Source: Mercurialis annua
Lineage: Eukaryota; Streptophyta; Magnoliopsida; Malpighiales; Euphorbiaceae
Length of the DNA: 64,000 nucleotides
Assembly: GCF_937616625.2 (NCBI RefSeq)
Contig: NC_065571.1
Coordinates: 8,992,501 to 9,056,500 of the forward strand
Direction of reading: 5' to 3'
This document shows, piece by piece, positions 10,523 through 23,909 of the stretch. The notes under the pieces are model-generated. The model searched no databases and was not told the origin of the DNA. It was given only the letters and a program-made list of their open reading frames with translations. Position numbers and translations under genes: made by a program. Numbering within the stretch: position 1 is the first letter of the stretch; every line of letters begins with the position of its first letter.

Positions 10523-13500
10523 ATGAACATATCAACTTCTGCTTCACTACTGCTTCGCTCTCGCTTCGTTTCTTTTTCTGCCGCAGCTAGAGTTTCATCT
10601 TCCTTTTGTAGAGTTTCTTCTGCGACGTCGTTTCCTTCTTCTTCTTCTTCATTTCCGCTCCTCTGCAATTACAGCTGTCATCGCTCTTTTAGCTCATCTT
10701 CAGCTTTACGGTCTTTGCGTTGCTCTGCTCCACGCTGGAGCCATGGAGGACTTGATCGGCGCTCTCCGACGAGCCTTCACTCTCACGATCGACGCGCCGC
10801 TTCTGTCATGGAGCTGCTCCGTCGCAAACTTTCTACTGTCGGTAATTAGTAATAATTTTTCTGTTCGGTTTGTTTTGTTTTATTCATTTCTACGTTATTT
10901 TGTCGTCTTTCGCTATTTTATTTTTTCCAGACGTGAAAAAATTGACATGTTAATTCGAAAATGTGATTTTTTTATTTGTCGTTACATTTAGTATTTGTTG
11001 TATTTAATTTAATTATACAATGTTGTAGGCTAATGATTATAGTTTTTGATATCATTAGACTTCATATTGCTGCTGCTGATGATTATGATGTAATGTGTTT
11101 GTGTTCTATATTTGCTTGATAATATATTTGCTTGATAATTTGGAACAGATAGCAGCTTTCATAATCATGTGCCTGTATCTTAGTGAACATAATTATTTTT
11201 ATGGAGTCTATTTTATATAAATCATCAAGAAAATTGTTTCTAAAGTGTCTATTTACTTATATGGCATATTTAAAATTTGTTCAGGTTATGCGAGTATTTT
11301 ATTTTGTTGTTTACGCTATGTTCAAGCTGCATATTTTGAATGGAGGTGGAGCTATATATGATTTTGTTTGGTTGAACAAATTCTTACTGTAAGCATATAT
11401 TTTTGATAAAATCTATCAGCTTCTGAACATCCTTTCAAGGGGATATTGACCAACTTGCCTAGACCTGGCGGTGGAGATTTTGGAAAATTTTATAGCTTGC
11501 TTGCTTTGGATGACCCAAGAATAGGTATGAACTTCAAACTACAGTTATTTCTTCTTAGTATTGACTTTTCTGCTCATCAGTTTACTTGACATGCGCCGTA
11601 CATGTTGAAGCCTTTCAATGGATTTTGATTTGTTGGTCACTTTTACCGAATTCAATTATTGGAGGGTACTAAATGATAAATCAAATAAGGATCCTCAGTA
11701 GATCCATAATCAAAAAAGTGTTTGTGATTGTTCCAGAAGAAATGAAACAAAAGATAGGTAGAGCTAGGTTGAGTTTGGAACTCTGAGCAGACTGCCGGTG
11801 ATAAGCCGGAGGAAGGTGAGGATGACGTCAAGTGATGCCCCTTATGCCCAGCACTTTGTTTGTGAAAGGATACAAAAGAAAAAAAGAAAAACTTTTTTAA
11901 TATATATGTGCAGAAAAAATTCAATCTTTTTATATGTGCAGATAGATTGCCATTTTCTATAAAGATACTTTTGGAGTCTGCAATACGTAATTGCGATAAC
12001 TTCCAAGTTACAAAGGAAGACGTTGAAAAAATCATTGACTGGGAAAGTACATCACTTAAGCGAGTTGAGATCCCTTTCAAGCCTGCTCGTGTTCTGTTAC
12101 AGGTTTGTGCTATTGATTCATTGTGTTTAGACCATAAATGCACTAATTAATTTTTTATTTGATGATGGTAGTTTTGATTTTGGGAGTTTGTTTGGTAATT
12201 AAAGTTTTCATTGTATTGCTCAGGATTTCACTGGTGTGCCGGCAGTGGTGGACCTAGCTTGTATGCGCGATGCTATGAAAAACCTGGGAAGTGATCCCAA
12301 AAGAATTAATCCGTTGGTCTGTAGTCTATCTTCTTATTTGATTGTATTGAATCGGTTGGGAATAATTTATTTATCTTATTGGGTTTGTAACAGTAAAAGG
12401 TTAGCCTATCCAGTACTACTTGCAAGTTTCATTACTATGATAACATGAAGATATTTATTTTCCAGGTTCCAGTAGACCTTGTTATTGATCATTCAGTTCA
12501 GGTAGATGTTGCAAGATCTGAAAATGCGCTTCAAGCAAATATGGAATTTGAGTTTCAGAGGAACAAAGAGAGATTTGCTTTTCTCAGATGGGGTGCTTCT
12601 GCTTTCCAGAACGTGCTTGTTGTTCCTCCTGGATCAGGAATTGTTCACCAGGTACCAACATAGGGCATTGTCTATATGATTTTGTGCACATTTTCCTTTT
12701 CTTCTATATCCAAGTACTTTCTTTTGGATTTGTATTACATATGATGTCTGGATTGAACTCGCAAGGTTAATTTGGAGTATTTGGGACGAGTTGTCTTTAA
12801 TACTGATGGCCTTCTCTACCCTGATAGCCTGGTTGGTACTGACTCACACACTACTATGATTGATGGGTTAGGAGTTGCTGGTTGGGGTGTAGGAGGAATT
12901 GAGGCAGAAGCAACAATGCTTGGCCAGGTAAATATCCCTGCATACTTGCTTATTATTTGTGTTTGACCTCGTCTTTGTATCTCAGGCTTTGCTAAATGGC
13001 GCAGCCTATGAGCATGGTGTTGCCAGGTGTTGTGGGGTTCAAATTATCTGGGAAGTTGCGTGACGGTGTCACAGCAACTGACTTGGTTTTGACTGTAACC
13101 CAAATGCTGAGAAAGCATGGAGTTGTTGGCAAATTTGTTGAGTTTTACGGTAAGCCTAATGGGCGCTAAAAAGGCGAAATATTTAATCCTTAAAATCTAT
13201 GCCTGTTTTATGGTAGCTCTGATGAACATGCGTATCCATATAGGTGATGGTATGGGTGAACTATCATTGGCTGATAGAGCCACTATTGCAAATATGTCTC
13301 CCGAGTATGGAGCCACCATGGGTTTCTTTCCCGTTGATCATGCTACCTTGCATTATCTTAAATTAACTGGACGAAGTGATGAGACTGTAAGATTTTTCTC
13401 ATTAATAGGGCTCAAGAATTAGTTAGATTGATTTGTGACCAACAGCATGGTTTTCATATTAGGTGGCAATTATCGAAGCATACTTGCGCGCAAACAAAAT

Positions 13501-16500
13501 GTTTGTCGACTATAATGAGGTAAATCTTTTTTCCACTCATCTAGCCTCCTAGAAAGTTAAGCTAGACATAATGGAACTGTTAATTCAAAACAGCCTCAAC
13601 AAGAGAGAGTTTATACATCATACTTGCAATTGGACCTAGCAGATGTTGAACCTTGTGTTTCAGGACCAAAGAGGTAAACATCTCATATTTCCTTATGATA
13701 CAAATTTTAGAACATTGGTATATCAAGTAATTGTTCATTTATATTAATGATAGGCCTCATGATCGGGTTCCCTTGAAAGAAATGAAGGCTGACTGGTATG
13801 CGTGTCTTGATAACCGAGTTGGGTTTAAGGTGAGTTGAAAATAAATTGTCGTTACTGGGATATTATGACAATGTATTCTTATGCTGCTCTATAATATTCT
13901 ATGTTTCTTGTAGGGCTTTGGTGTGCCAAAGGAAGAACAGGATAAGGTGGCAAAGTTCTCTTTCCATGGACAACTTGCGGAACTTAGACATGGCAGTGTT
14001 GTTATTGCAGCCATAACAAGTTGCACAAACACATCAAACCCTAGTGTTATGCTCGGAGCAGGTCTTGTTGCAAAAAAAGCTTGCGAACATGGTTTGCAGG
14101 TGAGTTTAGCTTACAAAATAAAGATACCAATTAAACATACTTGGAAAGTTAATTACCCACCTTGTCCCCCTCTGTATTAGTACGAGCTTGAATGCTAACT
14201 TTCTTTTTGAGCATTAACGCCTTTAATATGTTCATTTTCCAATGGTTGACCAGGTTAAGCCATATATTAAAACAAGTCTTGCTCCAGGTTCTGGAGTTGT
14301 AACGAAATATTTGCACCAGAGGTAAGGCATAAGACCACTTTGTATTTATGCTGTCAGTTGTTTCCACTAATTTAAGGTGCATGATATTTTTATCATTTCT
14401 ACAGTGGCCTGCAACAGTACTTGAATCAGCTGGGCTTTCACCTAGTTGGCTATGGCTGCACAACTTGTATTGGGAATTCTGGAGAACTAGATCAATCTGT
14501 TGCTTCTGCAATTTCAAATAACGGTACGATAGTTTCTCTATAAGCTAGACATTTTTAAAACTTAACTTAAATTTTAAATCATCTAGTCCATGTGGTCTTT
14601 TAATTTTAACTAATCGTTGGATGGCCTGGTTCTGCAAATTTCAACATCTTTTTTTCACACAGACACACACGCACACAATTGATTTGGTGGCTCTTTTGAT
14701 TGCATACTCTTCAATGGTCTTCCATAATTTCGTGCTTTGTTACTTCTGTAGACATTATTGCTGCAGCTGTCCTTTCTGGAAATCGCAACTTCGAAGGGCG
14801 TGTTCACCCACTGACAAGAGCTAATTACCTTGCTTCGCCTCCCTTAGTTGTCGCCTATGCATTGGCTGGCACGGTATGTCTGCGTGTTTGGTGATACTAT
14901 CTTATGTTTCCAGTGGCCTTTTAGTGGAAGGTTTATTTATCGGTCGACATTTCAAAATTTTGCTTGACCACCCTTCTCATGATGTGTAATCCAAACGTTA
15001 CAAATATTGCGTTTCATGCGAGTGCTATGAATTCACCACCAATAATCTGTCACCTTTAAGATTTTGGTTGAGAGTTTTGAGTGGTGTTACTTTCTTTGAC
15101 CTGCTTTTGGTTTTCCTAAATTTTAGTCTGGAGATTCTTAAGCTCAAACTTTTAAACTTTCTTCTGCCATTTTTTTGACATATCAATCCTGCAAAATAAT
15201 AATATTTTTGAGGTGCTCATAGTTCTACTTCTGTATTTTTAGGTTGACATTGACTTTGAGAAGGAGCCAATTGGAACAGGGAAGGATGGAAAGAGTGTAT
15301 ACTTAAAGGATATTTGGCCCTCCAATGATGAAATAGCAGAGGTTACTGCTATAATTTCAAACTACATAAATCTATTTTTCTGTTAAGATCGAGATTGATA
15401 AAATTTACCTAATAGTCTCATGCTGCTACAGGTCGTACAATCCAGTGTTTTGCCGAGCATGTTCAAAAGCACTTATGAGGCTATCACGAAAGGAAACCCC
15501 ATGTGGAATCAGCTCTCAATCCCTGCTTCCACACTCTACTCCTGGGATCCAAAATCAACTTACATCCATGAGCCACCTTATTTCAAGAACATGACCATGG
15601 AACCGCCAGGTCTTCATGGAGTGAAGGAAGCTTATTGCTTGCTAAAATTTGGAGACAGCATAACTACAGATCATATTTCCCCCGCAGGCAGCATTCACAA
15701 AGATAGCCCTGCCGCGAAGTATCTCCTTGAGCGTGGGGTTCAACCCAATGAATTCAACTCTTATGGTAGCCGTCGTGGCAATGATGAAATAATGGCAAGA
15801 GGCACATTTGCCAATATTCGCATTGTCAACAAGCTCTTAAATGGAGAAATAGGCCCAAAGACCATCCACATTCCTACAGGAGAAAAGCTTCATGTGTTCG
15901 ATGCAGCAATGGTGAGCTCTGCCATCAAAGTAATCTCTTAATATATATATATCCAGCAGACAAGACGAAATGCAAAGAGAGAATAAATAAACTGTTCCTG
16001 TCTTATTACTGATGATGATGCTGCTAAATGGTATTTTTCATAGCGTTTTTACTTATTTTGGCGTTCCCCAATATCAAAAAATGCAATTCTAACTGCAGAG
16101 ATACAAGGAAGCTGGGCAGGACACCATTGTCCTAGCAGGAGCAGAGTATGGCAGTGGCAGTTCTCGAGATTGGGCGGCCAAGGGTCCGATGCTGCTAGTA
16201 AGTTGATTCATTTTTAATATTTAGTCTCCTCTGCGCCGATGATAATAATTATCGCGTGTTAATCTTGTTTACCAGGGAGTGAAAGCAGTGATAGCCAAGA
16301 GCTTTGAGAGAATTCATCGTAGTAATCTAGTCGGAATGGGGATCATTCCGTTATGTTTCAAGCCCGGTGAAGATGCAGACACATTGGAATTGACCGGTCA
16401 CGAATGTTATACTATTGACCTTCCAGAAAAGATGAGTGCTTTAACTCCAAGACAAGATGTAACTGTCACAACAGACGCTGGCAAATCTTTCACTTGCATA

Positions 16501-16998
16501 GTCCGCTTTGACACGCAGGTATTCCACGCATTCAATTCAATGCGCTGTTATTATTTCTCATTAAACATTGTTATTTTTACTTGGCCCGGTGATACAAAAT
16601 TTTCAAACCCTTTTGTGCAATTTTAAGTCTATTTTTACTAATTATTCAATTTAACATGTGATTTAGTGTTTTGGTGAATTAATTAATATTTTTCTAAAAA
16701 AAAATATTTTCATAATTTTTAATATATTTCTATAAAAATTAATTTATTAATGCATCGTATCACATTAATTAAATAAATTTTAAAATAAATTAGAATTATT
16801 GTCACTTTTAAAATTTAGTTAAAATTACCAAATTAAATTTTTTTGGTTTAATTTGCAAAATAAATCGAAGTGGTTTGGATTTTTTATGGGTGGTTATCGT
16901 GGATGAAATTGTTGGAGTTGATGAAACAGGTTGAGTTGGCATATTTCAATAACGGTGGCATACTCCCTTATGTCATCAGGAACCTGACTAAAGAATAA
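10523..16998 (+). CDS. ACO: Aconitate hydratase, mitochondrial (20 exons, complete)
   Basis: Exons: 10523-10841, 11420-11524, 11942-12102, 12224-12316, 12466-12651, 12766-12927, 13005-13149, 13244-13386, 13463-13519, 13594-13673, 13754-13829, 13914-14099, 14254-14321, 14405-14523, 14752-14873, 15243-15341, 15432-15911, 16099-16197, 16276-16518, 16930-16998. They total 3012 bp, or 1003 residues, matching plant mitochondrial aconitases. The enzyme interconverts citrate and isocitrate in the TCA cycle using a 4Fe-4S cluster. The first ~100 residues are Ser/Arg-rich and poor in acidic residues, as in a mitochondrial targeting peptide; the conserved part starts at [10 protein letters not shown]. 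Cluster ligands are Cys546 (ITSCTNT) and Cys612/Cys615 (GCTTC). Other landmarks are [33 protein letters not shown], the swivel-domain [13 protein letters not shown] and [14 protein letters not shown]. No frame disruption was seen. One donor is the weaker GTTACT after exon 16. Confidence 0.96.
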
Positions 16999-17222
16999 TC
17001 GTCCAGCCAGTATATAGTTGCGAGTTGCTTCCCAGTCTATTGTATATTCTACATCTGTTTCTTCGTCTGTAAAAATAAATTGAAATCAAATCTCAAGCTT
17101 GTTTTCTTGAATTAAAAGTTTAAATATAGATGTTTGTGTATTTTTTAATTTGGCCTAATGTCCTAAAAACTACTGATATTTTAACTTTTTTTCAATAGCA
17201 CACCGATATTGTAATTTTTTTA
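16999..17222. other. Aconitase 3' flank
   Basis: AT-rich 3' UTR and flank before the next transposon; no further feature seen. Confidence 0.4.
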
Positions 17223-17846
17223 GGCTTAATTCTTTAAAAAAAACCCACCTTGCATTTTTTTCGTTTATACCTTGACCTTGTAAAAACACCATTTGTACCC
17301 AATTTTGAGTTTTTATGTTTCGTTTCTACTCAAAAGCATTAAATTGTACTATTTTCATTTAAAAAAGAGTTCAAAACAATCCTTCATTTTTAACTTATAT
17401 ACTAATTAGAAATTAATGTTATTAATAGTACAAAAATACCATCTTCTTCAAAAAATTAAAAATAATAATTTTTTTTAATTTTTTAATAAAATATTTCCGA
17501 TTTTTTTTAATTTTTTAATTTTTTAATTTTTTTTAAAAAATATTTCCGACAAAAAATTAAAAATAATAATATTTTTGTTAATTTTTTATCATTTTATAAA
17601 ATTAAAAAAAATTAATTAATTATTTGGATGTATTTGATTATTTTTTAAGTTTATGGATTTATTTGTATATTTTAAAATAGAAAAAAGTATTTTTTGAACT
17701 CTTTTCCAAATGAAAAGAGTACAATTTAATGCTTATGGTAGTGATGAAACATAAAAATCCAAAATTGGGTAGAAATGGTGTTTTTACAAGGTCAGGGTAT
17801 AAACGAAGAAAAAGTGCAAGGTGGAGGTTTTTTAAAAAATTAAGCC
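17223..17846. mobile_element. MULE-type MITE, family A copy 1 (624 bp)
   Basis: Ends GGCTTAATTC.. / ..AATTAAGCC with long inverted arms. Both arms carry the signature 'tataccttgaccttgtaaaa' or its complement and a 'ttaatgct..aagag' block. Relatives lie at 30844-31349 and 59556-59927. The flanking TTTTTTTA matches on both sides, but the run of T makes the TSD length uncertain. The interior is a duplicated AT-rich tract (17460-17600). Confidence 0.8.
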
Positions 17847-18030
17847 TTTTTTTAATAGCACCCTTTTTTGCATTTTTTTTGGGTTGGTTGGGTGTGTGTG
17901 TTTAGGCTTGGTTAGATGGGGTTGATTTGATTTTTTTTTGACTTAAGTATTATTTTAATCATTTTTGGACTTGGGGCGTTTTTGGGCTTAGGGGGTTTAC
18001 AGGCCCATTAGGTAAAAATTAGGAGTTTTA

Positions 18031-18631
18031 GGGGGTGTTTGGTTAAGTTTTTTGGTGAAACTTTTTGCTTTTGCTTTTCAATAGCTCCACCAAAGCGTTT
18101 GGTGAGATTACTTTATGAGCTTTTTGGAGCTTTTTGAACCTCAAACAGCTGCTGTTTAAAAAGCTCCATTTTAGAGTTTTTTGCCAACAGCTGGTAGCTG
18201 TTTCAGTTTTTTAATTATTTAGACAAAATTATCCTATTAGAATATATTATTTTTTTAATATATAAAATTATTTAAACTATTTTTAAATACTTTAATTGTT
18301 TATAAATATTTTATTTATATTAAAACAACTATAATTTAATAATTTTTTAAAATAAATCATAAATTTATCAAAAAAAATTTCTAAATAAATTTAAACTAAA
18401 TATTGCCTCTTATAAAAAAATAATTGTTAATATTTTTATTAAATATTCTATAATATTATATATTTATAGTTTAATAAATAAAAACAAAAAACATGCCCGT
18501 TATGGTCATTTTATATATAAACAACAACAGCTAATCAAATCTCATCAAATACATATGGTCTATCAGCTACCAGCCAACAGCTATCAGCAACAGCTAACAG
18601 CTATAAGAAACAGCTGAACCAAAACAGGCCC
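18031..18631. mobile_element. Tourist/PIF-Harbinger-like MITE (601 bp)
   Basis: Left end GGGGGTGTTTGGTT, right end the complement of GGGCCTGTTTTGGTTCAGC, a terminal style typical of plant Tourist elements. TTA flanks both ends (18028-18030 and 18632-18634), the expected 3-bp TSD. Subterminal CAGCTG/CAGCTA-rich repeats occur in both arms (about 18145-18205 and 18555-18615). Noncoding. Confidence 0.75.
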
Positions 18632-18779
18632 TTATTAGTAATGTTTTTTTTTCTTTTTTTTAGGGGGTCTTGTGGTAGGAGGCTCTAAGTTGGAGTGCCG
18701 TCATTGATTAATAGCCTATATTTACATGCTAATTGTAATAGACTATAATAATAATAATAAAAAGATCCTAGACTCTAAT

Positions 18780-18985
18780 GAATCATAATTGATTGCTATC
18801 GAAAAGGCTTTGGAACTTTCAGCTTCAAGATTAGACTTTTGCCAAAACATAGTGATTGGAATTTGGATCATATTCGAAGAATGCAATAACTTGGTTGTTG
18901 AGTGCAAAGTCTGTTAATTTATGGAAATTCCATTTGATCTTAAACATAATGGTTAATTTTATTGATTTACTGGCAAAGTTAGATT
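18780..18985 (+). pseudogene. LINE RNase H remnant
   Basis: In pieced-together frames this reads ELIAIEKALELSASRLDFC, then SYSKNAITWLLSAKSVNLWK, then FIDLLAKLDLG and a stop. The pattern matches the C-terminal RNase H domain of plant LINEs (acidic-Ala helix, SDSK-N-W block, AD.LAK.G). A frameshift separates the first and second parts. No other LINE domain was seen nearby. Confidence 0.45.
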
Positions 18986-19759
18986 TAGGCTAAACCCATT
19001 TTAGAGATTCTTAAAGGTTTATCTTGCATTTCAACCATGAATGAAAAGTTTGAATATAAACTATGCTCATTTTAATTAGTTGTATTCTATATTCACATGG
19101 ATTTTAAAAAACGTATTGTTTCTTGTCCTTTTTAATTTCTGTTATTTTTATTTTTATTTTTCAAAAAAAAAAATTACTTTACTAATTATTTATTTATCAT
19201 ATGAATATGGAGAAGAGAAGAAATGAAAAAAAAAATCTGATTCACATTTATTTTGCAAGTTCATGTGAAGTTTAATATCTCATGAATTATATCATAAACT
19301 TTTCACATCTCAAGAATCATCATAATGCATCCGCAACACTGCACAAAGTTAAACATGAAATTAAAAAAATTATCAAATGCGTGTCCAATAGAGTTATTTT
19401 CAGTTGAACTGTTGATATTTTTTTTGATTGAAATGGGATATTGGTGGATATTAAAATATTAAAATCATTTCCCTGTTTTCGGGCTTGAGGCTTTTACAGC
19501 AGGTCTTTTGCAAGCTGATTGGTTTTTGGTCGGCATGAGTTCTGACTAGGTCTGAAGCTTTTGTAGTATGCCTGCTGAAGTTCTTTCCCCTAGTTTGTTG
19601 TTAGTTCTTGTAGGAGTCCTGAGACTTTTGTAATATGTCTCTTTGCTTTTGTCATTTCTTGTTTTGTTTCTTTTAGGAGACTTAGGCTTTTGTAATAAGG
19701 CTGGCCCAGGGAGAGTCGGTATAATCTCGTTTGATGTTTATCAATTGAGCTTTTTTGCA
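18986..19759. other. Gene-free spacer
   Basis: AT-rich spacer with a repeated 'tgtaatatgtctc/ttttgtaataagg' style low-complexity block near 19560-19700. No gene recognised. Confidence 0.4.
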
Positions 19760-20109
19760 TTTTTTCACTCTCGCTCTAAGCATTTGAAAATTGATTTCCA
19801 TTACATAAGGCGCAAGTTTCTACGATGCAAATTGAAGTTCAGTTTATTAGCTCAAACGAACAAATTGCGGATGTCCTCGATAAGCCGCTGCCAAGCAATC
19901 ATTTTAGATATTTTCGAGACAAGTTGACTATTGTTTCAATTCACGCTCAACTTGCGGGAGGGTGATAAGGATAATATTTCTTATATGTAATTACATGGTT
20001 AGATAGCTATTTTGAGTAGTATAGAACTATAACTCCTCCTGTACTCTATCTAATCTTGTAATCCAACACAACTGATATCTATCTGAATATCATAATTCTA
20101 CTCCCAACA
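19760..20109 (+). pseudogene. Ty1/copia 3' fragment plus 3' LTR
   Basis: From about 19776 the sequence reads KHLKIDFHYIR, then, after a one-base frameshift, EVQFISSNEQIADVLDKPLP and an in-frame TGA. This is the extreme C-terminus of copia RNase H (ADVLTKPLP-type motif). The purine-rich GCGGGAGGG just before 19963 is the expected polypurine tract. A 147-bp LTR follows, TGATAAGGATAA..CTCCCAACA (19963-20109), with TG..CA ends. The rest of the element is absent, so this is a truncated copy. Confidence 0.8.
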
Positions 20110-21143
20110 CATATTTTAATCAGCAGTAACCGCTAACTGCAAAAATTTCTCAACATATTAAGTAGCTGGAATCACATATTACAGAGATGAATGTTCAAAT
20201 CCACAATTTGCTAAACTTAATATATCAAGTAAATAGCTTAAATAACGTACCTCTTAATTTTGATTTTATAATAGCTAAAACATCTACTTACACTATGTGT
20301 TATGGTCATATTTTTTTTAAATAATAAAACAATGAAAAATACTATTAGACGCTTAAAATACACATGGTGATGTATAATAGAAACTAAAATTGTAAACGTC
20401 CATATAGGACTCGAGTGTCACGTCATTAAAACTGACAAAAATAATGCAGAAGCAATGGCAAAAACAACCAAGTTAGTCGACAAAAAATTAAAAACAACTG
20501 AATAATGTGTTAAATTTAGGAACAGTTCAAAAGAGAGACAATAGCCGAGAATCAGCTATGTAAATTACTCAAATTAAACAACTTTTATCACATGTAGGTG
20601 TGTGCAAAATAAAAAACAAACTCATTTGACTAAAACAGAATTAAATTACTTTATTTTTTTAACCAAATCCATTAAATTAATAATTTTAACCAAAATTAAT
20701 TTAATCAAATTAATAAACATCCTAAAAATACAAAACAAAAAATTAACCGACTGAATTAGCTAGTTAATTTAATTTAATCAGTTAAACCGATGAAAATATA
20801 AATGTCTTTTTTATTTTATTAAACAAATTTTAAATTTTTTAACCACAACCGAATCAAAAACATAAAAGTTAATCTAACCGTCCAAACTAATGAACTAATT
20901 GAAATTTTTAATCGAACTCAACCAAATCCTTTGCTCACTCCTAATCATGTGGCTCTCAATTTGATCAAGTTCCAGATTATCTTTTTATAACTTCCAATGA
21001 ATACAGTTTGTAACCTGGAATTTGATTCCAGTGCATTTCTCTTTCAATCAAAACAGAGAACTTTACAGAATCATAATTTACAATCAACGGGGCACTACCA
21101 AAACAGTACACAACCAGGCGAACAGCTGGGAATATCCCAAATT
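20110..21143. other. Gene-free spacer
   Basis: AT-rich DNA between the copia fragment and the 3' end of the RNI-like gene. Around 20640-20930 there is a repetitive 'accaaat(c)..aattaat' tract of transposon character but without definable ends. Confidence 0.4.
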
Positions 21144-23909
21144 CTAGTTCCTAAGCGACTTGCTTGCTCGTGATGCCAAATCTAATGCCTTGGCTTTTGT
21201 GTCCATCGTTATCCATTCCTTCTCGGCACGTCGCTGACGTTGCCTCGCATTCTTTGCTCGTTTTGGTGCTAAGCGTGTGTCTCTTTCCACAAATGCAAGT
21301 CGGAATTTTTCTGCAACAGACAACTCTGTTGGGCTTGAAAGAGAAGGAGCAGCCGCAGGCTTTGGTGTAAATCCAGACGTCGCCCATGTTTTAGAATCAA
21401 GATCCTTGACAATGGGATCATCGAGTGCCATGTCGGGTAATGCTTCTATAGGAACCTCTATTCCTCTAAAACCAAAGGGAGATGGCTTCGGATTTACTAT
21501 TATACGTGGGCACTCGGTAGCCAACATCTCCGATGAATGTTTATCAATCTTAGGCTGAAAAAGGGAAAAAAGGAAACACTAACGTCAATCAAGTGATTAG
21601 TGATTTCTAGTTACGACTCCTAATGTAAAAAGATAAATTCCTAGAAAAAATGATAATCCATGCAAAACAACAAAATCATCATTGTATTGTAGGCATTAAA
21701 ATAGGCTTCTTTCATAAAATTATTTGCAGCATATATAACACGAAAACATAAACTTGGGCATGCACTCGAAATTCAAGTTCCGCACAATTTGGGCACTGAA
21801 CTACACACTGAAGTTGAAAAATCATATCCCAGAACAGTGATTACAGATAACCAAAACTAATTGTAACAACATGAAATGCTTTATATGCATGAGGACATGG
21901 ATAGTAATGACATTTCAGACACATTGCCCTTCGCATTTGAACATCAATTGTTACTATTTTTTTTTGTAGTTAATTCAAAATATGTTGCAACTTACAACTA
22001 GTTTGATTGCTACTCCAAATTAAAACTTTTATCTGGCACCACATTTTCGTGACAGAACTTCTCCAAATAAATCTGAAGATGTATAAGCTATCTCTAGGCG
22101 CACACTTCAGTTGATGTTAACAAGAAAGACCGAATTATACGGATACGGAAGATTCAAGAGATTAATATATATAAACAGAAATTCATACCCACACAAGCCA
22201 ACGCAGGGATTCTGCACCATGACAAATTTCAGCAGTATCAAGCTCCTCCCACGAATCTCCCTCCATATCATTCAGATTTGGTTTCAACATATACAAGGAG
22301 TTGCGTGCAGTGTAATCACTCCTTGGGCACCCTCTGCAACATTAACTTTGGTTCAAGCCTGTTATTAAGTTTATACCCTAGTCAAAACCTCAAATAACTG
22401 GAACGCAGATTATTTTCAATTTTTGTCACGGATAATTTTCAAAAACAATAATATGACTGTAATCACAATCTGGATGGAAAATTCAAATGTTTTCCTGTAT
22501 AATAAACTTGGGAAATTGAAAGCATATATGAGTGAAATGTCATTCACTCTAACTAGGTATATCAAAAAATTGAAGGGACAAATATATCAAATTTGAAAGT
22601 TCTTAAATGGCATATTTTCAACTTGAATAAAGGGAAATGCAAAAAATTGGAAGTCGCATGTTTCATTAAGAACATACAAGACACGAATATTAGCATGACG
22701 TAAAACTACAATCCCAATTCAAGAGCTTTGTGATGATGAAAATGTTAAAAGAAACATGCTTCAGAGTTCAGAGAAAATGTTGTGTGTTAGAAGTGTACCC
22801 GCATCTCAATGTCTGCAATGACTTGCAACGCTGAAGAAGTTCAGACATGCCAGTTGCAGTAATATTGTAGCACCGACTGCATAAAAGAATAGAACAAGTG
22901 TTGCTCAAGAAAAAAAAAACATAAACTATACTTTTATGCAGGTCCAACATTGTCAAAAAGGCGAAGAAAGTAAATTGTATAGATTATAAATCAAAGAAAC
23001 CCAGCATTACTTTAATCTACCGGTCTTCAGTGACAGCTAATTCTTTCTTTTCATTACAAAGTACAAGTACCAGCAAGCAATTTAGTATTTTTCTTGTATG
23101 AGTATAATAGCGTCTGCTAGATCACTGGCAGTTGATGTAATTTGAGAAAAGAACACTTGATGTTATTATATTTGCATATACTTTTTCAATACAATCAGTC
23201 TTAAATAAGCCCTTATCAGTTGCATTATTGCAATTTGCAGACATGCAATAGAAAGACGAGCACCTTATTCCTTAATAACTTCATAGCTGAAATTAAAATT
23301 CACAAACCTTATATCGACAGCTCGAATAAACTTGCAGATTTCGGCCAATTTCATCAAACCAGAATCAGTAACATCTGAGCCAGAAAGATCAAGAATTTCC
23401 CAGGAAGTATCAGCTAAAGCTATAATAACATCATCATTCAGCAATTTTCTCCTCCTGGAAATTGCTGCAATTGCCATCTGCCATTAAACTTAGACTGTTT
23501 AAATCCCAAATTCATTACAAAAACCCTAATTCTAACAAATTATAATAAAAAAACCCTGAATTCATTAGAACTGAGATACCTTAATATGGGTCGGAAATCC
23601 GACAGCAATCTCATCCAACTCTCCGATGATATCCTCCAAATGTCTCCCAACAACTCCGAGACATAAACTCACTAAACTCGGTGGCTTTATCCTCTTGCAA
23701 CTCAGTCCTGTCAAACCCAACAAATCAAAATTTGGAATTGAAGATTTAAACTTTAATGATTAAAACAGAAAAGGGTGATAACAATTACTTGAAGAATAGA
23801 AGGTAGAAGTAAGATGAGAAGATTTGGAGATAGAATTGGAATTGGAATTTAAATTGAGTTTGTTAAATGAAGTTGATATTTCCTCTTGTGCTGATTTGTA
23901 TTTTTCCAT
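21144..23909 (-). CDS. RNI-like (leucine-rich repeat superfamily) protein, unknown function
   Basis: Exons in transcript order: 23909-23789, 23707-23580, 23477-23308, 22876-22799, 22333-22189, 21554-21144. They total 1053 bp, or 350 residues, in frame throughout. The N-terminus is Ser/Asn-rich (MEKYKSAQEE). The middle carries LRR-like segments: WEILDLSGSDVTDSGLMKLAEICK, YNITATGMSELLQRCKSLQTLRC and WEELDTAEICHGAESLRWL. These suit an RNase-inhibitor-like fold with few repeats. The C-terminal exon is conserved-looking but not LRR: a Pro-rich part (IIVNPKPSPFG) and a basic stretch KRAKNARQRQRRAEKEW that could bind nucleic acid or serve as an NLS. No F-box was seen. It is divergent from AUG4 with about 0.86 kb between start codons. 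The family call is fairly safe; the function is not known to me. Confidence 0.85.

Noticed and set aside
11652..12143. 163-codon minus-strand open frame
   Set aside because: It lies antisense to aconitase intron 2 and exon 3, the sense strand codes for conserved aconitase sequence, and the frame shows no domain.
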